This document shows positions 24,579-35,068 of a stretch of DNA of 64,000 nt, piece after piece (within the stretch, counting starts at the first letter, position 1; each line of letters opens with the position of its first letter). Source of the stretch: Lithobates sylvaticus (taxonomy: Eukaryota > Chordata > Amphibia > Anura > Ranidae); the NCBI GenBank assembly GCA_028564925.1, contig CM053026.1, positions 134,802,031 to 134,866,030 on the forward strand, given 5' to 3'. The notes below the pieces were generated by a model that was not told where the DNA came from, ran no database searches, and saw nothing but the letters and a program-made list of their open reading frames with translations. Made by a program: the position numbers and the translations under genes.

Positions 24579-24784
24579 TCCCAAGCTGTTTAAACATTTT
24601 GTTTGAAAGAAAAAACAACAAAATTATTATAATTTTTCTTTCCACAAAAAAAAATGAATGTCTTAATAAACATGTGCACATTTGGCCAGCTGTGTAATTT
24701 TTGCATTAGCGGCACTTCCATATTTCATGCGCTGGGTAATGCTGATTATTCAAAAACACTCAGCTTCCATAAGTACTTATGAGA

Positions 24785-25023
24785 AGCCTATCTGGCCCCC
24801 ACCTAACAACTGTACATTTATCTTCTCAATCATAACATCACCCACACTTATTACCTCTTGTATCTCTTGACCTTCCCTCTTAGATTGTAAGCTCTAAGGA
24901 GCAGGGCCCTCTGATTCCTACTGTATTAAAGTGTATTGTATTTGTACTGTCTACCCTCAAGTTGTAAAGCGCAACGTAAACTGTTGGCGCTATATAAATC
25001 CTGTAATAAATAATAATAATAAC
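24785..25023 (+). repeat. L2/CR1-like LINE 3' tail fragment
   Basis: The segment contains TTAGATTGTAAGCTCTAAGG, GCAGGGCCCTC, TTGTAAAGCGCAACGTAAAC, TGTTGGCGCTATATAAATCC and ends in a TAA/AATAAT microsatellite. This order matches the 3' end of frog L2-type LINEs and their SINE partners. No reverse-transcriptase sequence lies upstream, so it is a 5'-truncated copy. Confidence 0.72.
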
Positions 25024-25096
25024 AGTGCTGGAGTTTTAGCGGATATCAAGGGGTTTTGAAAGAAATAAGTCACAGATCTTTGTAAACAAAACTTCA

Positions 25097-25303
25097 GGGG
25101 TTGATTTACTACATAAAAATGGAGTGTTTACTTTTTTATTGCGTTTGCTCTTAGCTAAGTGAATCCTCTGAAGCATTGTTCACTTCCATTATTCAATACA
25201 ATTTTTTTCCCTGCACATGATTGGGTATTCTTTGCAAAGTTAATTCACTAAACTAATTGTAAAGTGAAAATTCCCAGGCTTATTGTGTTTAGTAAATCAC
25301 ACC
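25097..25303. mobile_element. MITE, GGGGTTGATTTACTA family, copy 2
   Basis: Left GGGGTTGATTTACTACA and right TTTAGTAAATCACACCT match the ends of the element at 16181. The interior includes GCACATGATTGGGTATTCTTTGCAAAG. More eroded than the first copy. Confidence 0.6.
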
Positions 25304-26360
25304 TCCGCCTTTAGGTAATAAGCAATATAATGTTGTAGAAAGGAAGCACGATTTAATCTAGAACAATAAAATAAATTAAAATAAAACTTTGACACAGGTA
25401 TGTTTAGCGTCACTTATAGCAAGTGTTTTTTTCTTATTTTTAGCCCAGAAATCACATGTTCACTTCTAACTTTCTACTCATCAAAAAACAGAAAAGCCTC
25501 CTGCACATGATAAGGTGTTAGATACAACACATACATTCTTTGGGCAAAGTAAGAAAAAAAAAAAAAAAAAACGTATTTCATAAAATGCCCTTTAACGCTT
25601 GGAATCACCAAAAGCGATAATGCGATGCACAAGTTATTAAATCCGAAGGACAGTGTACAAAGTTGAATTTGGGTAAACTTATTAACTGCCTGGGGAGTCA
25701 GTAGTAATATGCTTTGCCTTCTGAACAGAGAGGGTTAAAGCTAATATTTTGTCAGCATGATGAATGAGCCTGGAGCACACGAGTTACATATTCAGCCTTG
25801 TCCTTTCCTGATTCTCCCCGACAAACTGATAGATCCTATCCATACAAGATGTAACATTAAGCCCATGTCCTGGCCATTTAATCCATTGTTTGGCTCTAAT
25901 TCAAAGCTGCTGAAGGTAGAAAAGCTGCTGCAAGTGGGGATGAGTACTGAGATGCTGCCGGCTCCTTTGAATAAACATATATCTCGTGTCCTATTCACTT
26001 ATTGTCCTGGTCAGAGTTAGCACTCGCAATGACATTCCACTGTTGGCCATTGACTTTTCGATGGCACTTACAATGGTGAGATCCCTTCATTGGCAAGAAA
26101 CACAGAGGAGTGCTGTCCAGGATACTTTTTTTTTTGCACTGACAGTTACAACTTGAGGGCAAGCTGTGTAGGGATTACTTCTATCTTCTAAGGTCCAAGC
26201 AGTACTGATACACAAAGTGTTGGTAAAATTCAATTTACAAGGCAACAGGCAATAGAAGCGTTAGCAGTAAAGTAAAGCAATTACTTAGTATAGTAAAGCA
26301 ATTCTCATCCAGACAAGAGGCATGCAGTTGGTTTCCCCCACCCCCTCTCTCTTTCTCCCT
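25304..26360. other. Mostly unique sequence, possible conserved element
   Basis: Contains an A run (25554-25572), then 25590-26040 of balanced composition without repeat signature, including CCATTTAATCCATTGTTTGG. The open frames there (87 codons plus, 68 minus, overlapping) do not look coding. Confidence 0.4.
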
Positions 26361-26361
26361 G

Positions 26362-26401
<40 letters not shown>

Positions 26402-26412
26402 TATACACACAC
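26361..26412 (+). repeat. (AT)n/(AC)n compound microsatellite
   Basis: About 16 alternating AT units are followed by ACAC-rich units. Length in the genome probably varies. Confidence 0.9.
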
Positions 26413-26549
26413 AAATCTTTTACTTTCCTAAATCCATAGTAACCTGCATTAGTAACTTTTTACATAACTTCCAGAATATCTGTTTATAACATAAAGTACA
26501 GTACTGACATAAATCATCTGTGTGACTTCTAGTAAACAACATAAGTACT

Positions 26550-26840
26550 AAAATAAAAATAATAATGATAATAATAATATTGCTACTACTAAAATAGTAA
26601 TAAAGATGACGATGATAATAATAATAATAAGAAGAAGAAGAGCATAAAATAATAATGATACTAATAATATTAATACTACTACTACTACTAAAATAATAAT
26701 AATAATAACAATAACAATATCACTATTAATGCTGCTACTACTGCTAATAAAAATAACAATAATAATATTACTATTAATGCTACTACTGATAATAATAATA
26801 ACAACAACGACAACACTAATAATAGTAAAAAATAAAATGA
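26550..26840 (+). repeat. Complex AAT/ACT/AAC trinucleotide microsatellite
   Basis: About 290 bp of interrupted trinucleotide repeats: AAT/ATA runs, GAT and GAA patches, ACT runs, and AAC patches. The periodicity of three produces no protein-like frame. It looks like an old expanded and mutated array. Confidence 0.9.
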
Positions 26841-28227
26841 CATTTTAAAATCTATTTACTTATAATATCTGAAAATTAAAAAAAGCAATGTCACATACAA
26901 TGTGTTCCCTAACCCACCTGGGTAAGGATACCATTTGCATTTGTCGAAATAACAGACACCACATGGTTTGTTACTAGAATAGATTACACTTGCTCCTAGC
27001 TTCTGGCAGACCTCTTACCTCAGACATTAAGTTAAAAAGTAGTTTGCAAGCACATGCAGGACCCAAATCAGCTTAATAGGCTTTCTCTGTAACCGTAAGC
27101 CAATATGCTAATCCCCAGCAATGGCATATGGAACTATTTCCCTTCCTTTCTTTTCAGCTGAAGCCCACTGGCACTATCCACTTAGAGCACAGTGCCTGCA
27201 TGAGCTTGTGTTCACACTGGGGTGGAAGGTCAGGCTGGACAGCTTACATGATTGGCCTGCAGGATAAAAGCTGATTTATGGATCACGGCACTGGAAGCCA
27301 GTGAGAAAGGAGAAATCACAGAGCAGCCAGGAAGGATACAATCCTCTCCCACTACAGTAACAGAATGCACAGTCCCTCCCACCACTCTTATCAGTTCTAC
27401 ATTTTCATACTTTCAAACAACACGTTGGAAACAGTTTGCTGTAAAAGTAAATAGTGGCCGGGAACTGATAGGAAAAACATTCACAAAATCTTCACAAATT
27501 CCATTTGTCCCTCAAATTCATTTTGCAGAAAAACATCTACTAAATATGGAGATGTAGCATGAGCTTTCAGCACCTGATGACAAAGTTCCATATGATTACT
27601 GGAAAGGGTGGGGGGGAAATAATCTAGCTTTGCAAATTAAAACCTTGGGGGCGAGGACAGTGTATACCAAGTGGTTTTTTTCTCAGTTAATTAACATGAC
27701 TTGTTTTTGATTTGTTAAGCATGGCTGTTATTAGCACATCTGCCCTATTAAATAATTACGTAGAAGAGAGTTTTTTTTTTTTTTTTATATTTTATGTGGT
27801 TTTATATTATGCAGTTGTATATTTTATGTAGTTAATATATTCAATATTAATTGCTATAGTTAGAATAATTACCTATTCTACTGTGTTTCTAATAATTCTA
27901 AAAAGAATAATAAAAATAAAAGATCCATGCAAGGTAAATTGCCTACAGTTTCAGTGGACAAGCCAAAAAAGTGACATGCAAAGTGTAGGAATGCACAGGA
28001 ACAAAATAAGGAAACCATTTCCATATTCAATATGTATGTTCAATGCCTATTGTAACCTTACTTGTGTGAAAAACAATAAAAACTTAAAAAAAAAAAAAAG
28101 GAAACCACTTTAAACACATTAATTTTGCCTTTAAAGTGGGCCAATTTGTTACCTATAAAGTATATTTTATCAATTTATCCCCAAGCAATCCCTTTTCCAG
28201 CACTCCACTTTCCAATTTCACTCCCTC
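26841..28227. other. AT-rich sequence with T/A runs
   Basis: A T run at 27771-27786 and an A run at 28087-28099. A 101-codon frame at 27252-27557 has no recognisable motif, no repeat identity that I can name, and no neighbouring exon signals. It is left uncalled. Confidence 0.4.
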
Positions 28228-28654
28228 TTATGCCGCGTACACACGATCGGAAATTCCGCCAGCAAAAGTCAGATGAGAGCTTCTGGTCGGAATATGCGAC
28301 CGTGTGTATGCTCCATCAGACTTTTGCTGGCGAAATTCCAGCCAGCAAAAGTTTGAGAGCAGGTTCTCAATTTTTCAGTCGGAAAAAGTTCCGATTCCGA
28401 AATTCCGATCGTCTGTACAAATTCCGACGTGCAAAATTCCTACGCATGCTCGGAAACAATTCGAGACATGCTCGGAAGCATTGAACTTCATTTTCTTGGC
28501 TCGTCGTAGTGTTGTACGTCACCGCGTTCTTGTCGGTCGAAAGTTCACAGAACTTTTGTGTCACCGTGTGTATGCCAAGCTTGAGCGGAATTCCGTCGGA
28601 AAAACCATCCAAGTTCTTTCCGATGGAAAATCCGCTAGTGTGTACGGGGCATGA
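28228..28654. mobile_element. Harbinger-like MITE, TGCCGCGTACACACG family
   Basis: The element 28231-28651 begins TGCCGCGTACACACGATCGG and ends GTGTGTACGGGGCA. Flanking triplets are TTA (left) and TGA (right, one change). The interior holds many GGAAATTCCG/CGGAATT palindromic units and the core GTTGTACGTCACCGCGTTCT, which recurs in the family. Overlapping open frames on both strands come from the palindromic content. Confidence 0.8.
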
Positions 28655-29461
28655 GTGTTGCTTTCCACTATTTTCTGTCTGGGGGCGAGTACTGAAAGGT
28701 CACATGGCCCAATCACATGGCAGGCATGGTGGAGCATGGGAGTGGCCTGAGACACTGGGCTTTGGGGCTGCCTGTGTGCATTAGCACATCAAGTTTAGTC
28801 CCAGCCTGGACCATGCAGAGGTGGCTACGCTGAGGTTTCAGGCATGCCTGCAAGGCAGCATAGACACCTGAAAGGAGAAAATGCAGGACTGAAAAAAAAA
28901 ATTACAACTAGTTTGCAGAAATGACTGCCTGCACAGATAAAGAGGATGACAAGAAAGAAAGCAGATAAACTATGATGCAGAATTTATTTTCATAACGAAG
29001 GTTCAATAACACTTTACCGCTCTTGGCTTCTGAAAGTGAAATCTTTTTTAAAGATATTTTTGCTTCCTTTTTTTAAATACACTAGCTTAGCTTGCCCTAT
29101 ACTCTACCTGCTCCATGACTTCATAGAGTTGTTTAATACAAACAGAAGGAAGCTGGCCCCAGGGTTAAAAAAAAGCCTCCCTGTCCCAAGTATAGTGTGA
29201 TGCCGATTCTGCTAAATTCATAGAAGTCTAAAAGAACAATAGGTTATCTTTTCAGCTCTGCAAAACCGGTGGAATATGGTTACAAGTTAAGATAAAATAA
29301 CAATATATAATAAAAACTAATAGAAGAAAACTTCAATACAGACTGAGCATCACAGGTAATATATTTTTGCTTCAGTAAATATCTAAGGGGAGCACTTGCT
29401 TTCCAAATAATGATGTTTTGCTGTAGACAAATAATGATTTTTTTTTTCTTTAATAGCAAAC
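28655..29461. other. Unique sequence
   Basis: No terminal repeats or coding signature. GC is slightly raised at 28680-28860 without a recognised family. Confidence 0.4.
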
Positions 29462-29969
29462 TGAAAGCGGTTCATGCTTTTTCACCTTAATGCATCCTAT
29501 GCATTAAGGTGAAAAAAAACCTTGCTGTCATGGGCCCCCCAGCCCCCCCAGCCCCCCCCGTTTACCTTACCTGAGCCCGTTCACCTGCTTTGTGCGTCCC
29601 CTGGCATCCTCTTCTCCACTGTGTCTGGCCGTTGATTGGATAGATTGATAGCAGCACAGCCATTGGCTCGTGCTGCTGTCAATCACATCCAATGACGCGT
29701 TCGCCGGGGGCGTGACAGAGTCATACACTTGGCGTCTATTGACGTCAACTGTATGACACGGGAGCGCGCCCGCAAGTTAACACCTTCGGGAAAGAGTTTC
29801 CCAGAGGGGGTTAGCTTTAGCGAGGAGGAGCCGAGACAGATGCTGTAGGACCCCAGAACAGCAGAATCGGGGGCCACTCTGTGCAAAACGAACTGAACAG
29901 TGGAGGTAAGTATAACATGTTTGTTATTTAAAAAAAAAAAAAAAAAACGAACCTATACAACCACTTGAA
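29462..29969 (-). mobile_element. TTAA-family MITE (AGTGGTTGTAAAG-end), copy 3, at TGAA
   Basis: Reverse orientation: left AGCGGTTCATGC with hairpin CACCTTAATGCA...TGCATTAAGGTG, right ATACAACCACT. The flanks on both sides read TGAA (29462-29465 and 29966-29969) instead of TTAA. The interior has the GC-rich family middle (CCCCCCAGCC repeats, CAATGACGCG) and ends with the GTAAGTATAACATGTTTGTT block. Confidence 0.78.
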
Positions 29970-30120
29970 CACTTTGGTCAATCTATCAAGCCAATAGCAG
30001 ACAAACTTATTACTGCATTAGCATCAGTCAAATTCTTAAATGTATAATAGCAAACAAATTTTGCAGTACCTGCATTTAGATTGATATCAGACTTCTGTAA
30101 TTCATTGAATAACAGCAGCT

Positions 30121-30404
30121 GATTTATTTATTACAGATATTTATATTGTGCCAACAATTTACGCAGCACTTTACATATACACTATACAGTCACATCAGTC
30201 CCTGCCCTCAAGAAGCTTACAATCAAAGGTCCCTAACTAACATTCATGCATACTAGGGCCAGTTTATACAGGAGCCAATAAACCTACCAGCATGGGAAAC
30301 CCACACAGCATGCAAACCCTAGGCATGTAGTGCCATGGTTGGGATTCAAACCAATGACCCTACTGCTGCCAGGCATAAGTGCTAATCACTTATCCACGGT
30401 GCTG
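30121..30404 (-). repeat. tRNA-derived SINE with L2-type tail, minus strand
   Basis: On the minus strand it starts near 30404. GATAAGTGATTAGCACT resembles an A box and GGTTTGAATCCCAACC a B box. These are followed by ATGCTGGTAGGTTTATTGG, TTAGGGACCTTTGATTGTAA, GAGGGCAGGGACTGATGTGA and GTAAATTGTTGGCACAATAT, ending in an ATAAATAA-type tail. The order matches tRNA-derived SINEs that borrow an L2 LINE tail. It is not a functional tRNA gene. Confidence 0.75.
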
Positions 30405-30510
30405 TTAAAATTGGAAAGGGAATGCCAGTGTTGCTCTGTTGATGTTCAATCAGCAAGTTGGGGTGGGTTCTTGACCGAAATGTGCAATTGTTGTTGCACT
30501 GGAGGTCAAG

Positions 30511-30724
30511 GTCAAGGTGAAGTCCAGGCACCCAACAAAATAGACTGTGAAAATGCATATATGGAAACAGCCTCACCTGCCAAAAGATGTCAACCAATGT
30601 TGTAATTATGGAACCCCTGCCAGTCAACACAGCCGCAAACTGTGCTGCAACTGTGTTGACTAGCAGGGGTTCCATAATATATTTTCACAGTCTATTTTGT
30701 TGGGTGCCTGGACTTCACCTTTAA
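30511..30724. mobile_element. Foldback MITE with AGGTGAAGTCC termini, TTAA at right
   Basis: Left AAGGTGAAGTCCAGGCACCC and the following CAACAAAATAGACTGTGAAAA are mirrored exactly at 30682-30721. A second inner pair, TGGAACCCCTGCCAGTCAAC and GTTGACTAGCAGGGGTTCCA, flanks the centre. The right end abuts TTAA (30721-30724); the left TTAA has decayed (GTCA). A 40-bp unpaired piece in the left arm (about 30560-30600) makes it asymmetric. Confidence 0.75.
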
Positions 30725-31981
30725 GCAAACGCGTTAGTATATTTTCTATTGGAACTTCTATTGCAGCATACTGTATGTTCTATATTATAGAAAGGCTCAA
30801 ACTAATCACGGTCCAGTGTTTCATTATGATCAAAATCGGAAGCTGCCACTAGAAATCTTTGATGGTTTGGCAGTAGCTGATGTTTTATTGTATCATCAGT
30901 AGCAAATAAACCTAACTTGCAGAAACACATACAGTATAAGTGTGATTTGAATTATTGGTCATGAGTTATTTATTTTGCTATAACTGATCTAAAAATATTT
31001 AAAAAATTGGGGCAATGGCTCATTACTTCCAAACAGATCCATCTTTTACATACAGTAAGAAATCTTATGTTATAGGCATCAACGCAGCATTTGTTACATT
31101 TATCTTTTTTTCTAATCAGCATGAATGCAGTAGAGAATGAGAGCAAGCTGTTGGCCATAGCTACTAATCAGGGTTCAGGTCTTTTTTTAAAGGTTAAATG
31201 AAACACTGATTGGTTGCTGTGAGTTAAAAACATTTTTTTCAAATGTTATGTATTATTTATTATATCATATTCATTTTTATAGGCCTGATTCTTGAAAACA
31301 GGAACAAAAGAGCTGTAGCTTGCAGAAATATTATAACATGTAACATCAAATAAAGGACAACGTTTTCATGCAAAAGAATCTAGATATGCCATAACATCTG
31401 AATAGGTAGGCATAGACTGCTTAGCATATGTAATCAACAGCAGGTTGAGATTCCAATTGTTGAACTCAGTGAGGAAGGGGAGACTTTTCTTCAAGAAACC
31501 TACTACATAGGAAGGTATGGGTTAGGTGTTTCAATTCATATTAAACTTACAGTGTAAAACACATATAGTGCTACAGACCTCAACACTTACTTTTTTTGAA
31601 GTTTGTTTTTTTTGTTTTATCCTGTCATTGCCTGGAATTACACCAAAATCCCCCTTCCCTGGTCCCTACCCTGTTAGGTGTCTCCATCCCTTTACTCACG
31701 GAGCCACCTTTGCATGAGCACTCCATGGTTCTATAGAAACACATAGCCCAAATTGCAAGCCCATTCCCTGCAAATGATTGACATCAGCCAAAGCATGCAT
31801 TGTTCCCAGTTCACTGTGCATGGGATGAACGTAGGAAGTGTACTCTACTACCTGGAAGTTCTGGGAAGTGGGGTAGTAGACCTAGAATTGGTGGCAGTAA
31901 ATAGGGAACAAATATAAGTGTTTGGACAGACTGAGGGATGTTAGTGTACTATTACTGAGAATGCATTAAGCTAAGGAACCC
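30725..31981. other. Unique AT-rich sequence
   Basis: No repeat ends or genes recognised, apart from a possible old MITE piece at 31190-31225 (GATTGGTTGCTGTGAG). Confidence 0.45.
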
Positions 31982-32411
31982 TAATGCCGAGTACACACGA
32001 TCGGAAATTTCGCCAGCAAAAGTCTGTTAAGAGCTTGTGGTTGGAAAATGCGACCGCGTGTATGCTCCATCAAACTTTTACTGGCGGAATTCCAGCCAGC
32101 AAAAGATTGAAAGCAGCTTCTCAATTTTTCGCCTGGAAAAAGTTTTGATTGGAAATTCCGATCGTCCGTAGAAATTCTGACGCGCAAAATTCCTACGCAT
32201 GCTCGGAAACAATTAGACGCCTGCTCGGAAGCATTGAACTTAATTTTCTTGGCTCGTCGTAGTGTTGTACGTCACCGCATTCTTGACGGTCGAAAGTTCA
32301 GCAAACTTTTGTGTGACCGTGTTTATGCAAGCCAAGCTTGAGCGGAATTATGTTGGAAAAAACATCCAAGATTTTTCCGACGGACATTCCGCTCGTGTGT
32401 AGGCAGCATTA
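31982..32411. mobile_element. Harbinger-like MITE, TGCCGCGTACACACG family
   Basis: The element 31985-32408 starts TGCCGAGTACACACGATCGG and ends TCGTGTGTAGGCAGCA. Flanking triplets are TAA and TTA. It is colinear with the copy at 28231, including the core GTTGTACGTCACCGCATTCT and two GCATGCTCGG-like units. Confidence 0.8.
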
Positions 32412-32463
32412 GAGGTGTATTTATTAAAAAAATGTGCATAGATGTTCATCCATGTAAATTTGT

Positions 32464-32609
32464 TGTGTGCACATGGAGCAAAATCAAATGATCTCAGCTT
32501 ATATTCGCTGCAAATCGGAAGTGTGAATGTGGAAAATACCACATTATGGCCACTAGATGGAGCGCAGAGAATGCAGTCCGAGAACATTTGATTTTGCACA
32601 TTCACACAG
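32464..32609. repeat. Inverted repeat, possible small MITE
   Basis: GCAAAATCAAATGATCTC (32478-32495) faces GAGAACATTTGATTTTGC (near 32580-32598), with TGTGTG and CACACA outside. The element's true ends are not clear. Confidence 0.45.
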
Positions 32610-32667
32610 AATTAATTAGAATGCAGTTTCGATGGACGAACAGCTATGCAGATATTTTATACATACC

Positions 32668-33277
32668 CTCTAAGTCAGTGGTTCTCAACTCCTGTCCTCA
32701 GGATCTACTAACAGGCCAGGTTTTATGTATTACCTTGGAGAGATGCAGACTAGAATACTGCAATGACTGAGCAGCAAATAATACCACCTGTGATGTAATT
32801 CAGTTATCTTGCAAACCTGGCCTGTTATGCCATGTACACATGAGCGTTTTTTCCGTCGGAATAAACTCTGAAGGATTCTCCGATGGCATTCCGAGGGAAT
32901 TCTGCTCAAGCTGTCTTGCATACACATGTTCACACCAAAGTCCGACCGTCAAGAACGCGGTGACATACAACACGTACGACGGGACTAGAAAAAGGAAGTT
33001 CATTAGCCAGTAGCCAATAGCTTCCGTCTCGTACTTGCTTCAGAGCATGCGTCGTTTTTGGTACATCAAGACAGCATACAGACGAGCAGTTTTCCCAATA
33101 GGAATTGGTTCCGTCGGAAAAATTTAGAACATGTTCTCTTTCTAGGGGCGTCAAAATTTTCGACGTAAAAAGTCCGATGGGGCATACACACGATCAGAAT
33201 ATACGATTAAATTCCGCTGGTGTGTACACGGCATAAGTGAGTCCCGAGGATAGAAGTTGAGAAGCACTGCTCTAGGT
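32668..33277. mobile_element. hAT-type MITE, split by a Harbinger-like insertion
   Basis: The ends CAGTGGTTCTCAACTCCTGT (32676) and GAAGTTGAGAAGCACTG (ending 33269) are inverted repeats of a hAT-style terminus. Flanking octamers CTCTAAGT and CTCTAGGT match at 7 of 8, the 8-bp target duplication. The arms also pair through ACTAACAGGCCAGGTTTT and AAACCTGGCCTGTTA. The right arm is interrupted at 32825-33236 by another MITE. Confidence 0.85.
32825..33236. mobile_element. Harbinger-like MITE nested in the hAT MITE
   Basis: The element 32828-33233 begins TGCCATGTACACATGAGCG and ends GGTGTGTACACGGCA. Left triplet is TTA and right is TAA. The host arm CCTGTTA...GTGAGTCC would be continuous without it, so one TTA was the probable target. 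The interior carries the family core in reverse (CAAGAACGCGGTGAC). Confidence 0.82.
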
Positions 33278-34530
33278 ATTTAGCACTACTTTAACTTGGA
33301 AAACCCCAATAAATGGGCAGCTTCCTTTAATAATCCAGCAAGAGGATATGCTAATGGTCAAGGAAATAGTTACCATGAAACCTTCCAAAGGTTTTCTAGA
33401 ACGTTTTTTTTTTTTTTTTTGGTTCTGTTGCCAATCAACATCCTGTGTTTAAAACCTATTTGTTACCTTCCATCCCACCTAATTTGTGAAGCCATTAGCA
33501 ATTATTCCATTGGCAGCTCAGTGAGGGAGTAAATCAATTGTGATTTAAACTCCTTTGAACAGGCTATAAGTGAGCTATCATTTGCAATCTTCGTTCAGGC
33601 AGCAAGAGAGTGATTGAACGCTTAGCATTTTACCTTTCCTTTCATGAGCATATGGCAGTCAGAAGGTTTTACAATCATTTGTGACACTTGAAAAAAAAAA
33701 AAAAAAAAGCAAAGAAGCCTTTAAACTAAGATGATGTTAAAGAAACATGTCCTGATAAAAAAATAAAAAAAAACTCACAATGTATGTACCTGACACAATA
33801 CAAAATAGACTCTAATATCCTGCTATTTGCTGCATGACTGCTGGGAATTGATTGAAAATATCATCTCATGTAAAGCGCTGTTTACTAAACAGATGTAATA
33901 TATCAAAGAGTTCTGATCACATCCGGACATGTGTAGAGAATGGAAATTACCATTTTTCTAAGGGATCCATCGGGTCTGAAAATATTTAAGGCTATTAAAG
34001 TCAATCAAAAAATGTATTTATCAAAATGGGTGGAAGAAAAAACTGGCAAAAGCAAACTTGTAGAGGAAATGTGACAACTGGAAAATGAATGCTGAATTAT
34101 GGTTGCTGTGGGGCAATACGTTCAGATACTTTGATTACCACCAGATATGAGTGGAGGGGTGGCATGGAAACGTAGAGGTGTTGTCCTGAGCAATCATACA
34201 GTTATTTTTCTCATGCAAAAAACTATTTGGATGGCTTGGTCAGTGGATCAATTTTTTCAGGGAGTCTTATGCCATGAAAAAAAAAAAAAGTGCGCACTGC
34301 TAGACAGCCACCGATCAAATATTTGGACTGAGCGGTGGTAGTGGGGCAAAACAGACACTTATTATTGACCTGGAAGGGCCTATTTAAAAAAAAAAAAAAA
34401 AAAAAACATTTGTTGGACATATGTCAATACCCATTCATTCAGGATGGACAAATGTTCCCGATATTTCCTGTAATAGATTAATTCCTATCATCAAATCCAT
34501 CTAGTGGCCAAAATGTGGTATGGTTTCTTA
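33278..34530. other. Unique AT-rich sequence with homopolymer runs
   Basis: T run at 33402-33420, A runs at 33691-33708, 34278-34289 and 34386-34406. The 33540-33670 and 33830-33940 pieces are repeat-free and of balanced composition. Nothing coding is supported. Confidence 0.45.
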
Positions 34531-35068
34531 TTACCCACTTATTACTGACCTCCGGAAGATTTACCCCACTTCATGACCAGGCCATTTTTTTGCGATACAG
34601 AACTGCATTACTTTAACTGGCAATTGTGCGGTCATGCAATGCTATACATAAATTACATTTATGTAAATTTTTCCCACAAATAGCGATTTCTTTTTGTGGT
34701 ATTTTATCACTTCTGTGTTTTTTACTTTTTGCTCTATATACAAAAAAAGACTGACTATTTAAAAATATATATAATTTTTTTACTTTCTGCTATAAAACAT
34801 ATTCAATAATAGAAAAATTAAAAAAATCTATTTTCTGCATAAATTTAGGTCAATATGTATTCTGCTACATATTTTTGGTAAAAAAAATCTCAATAAGGGT
34901 ACATTAATTGATTTGCATAAAAGTTATAATGTCTACAAACTATGGGATATATACTGGAATTTTTATTTAATTATTTATTTTTATATATATTTTAAGTAAT
35001 GGTGGCTTTTAGCAAGACTGCAATATTGTGGCGGACATTCTGACACTTTGTGGGAGCCAGTGAAACAA

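Noticed and set aside
27252-27557. 101-codon plus-strand frame
   Set aside because: No motif, low-confidence composition and no neighbouring exon signals. Left as unique sequence.
28125-28784. Frames of 81-119 codons on both strands
   Set aside because: They cross the ends of a Harbinger-like MITE. Similar peptide strings recur wherever this MITE occurs.
30330-30404. Possible tRNA gene (A- and B-box-like motifs, minus strand)
   Set aside because: It forms the head of a SINE with an L2-type tail and lacks a complete cloverleaf.
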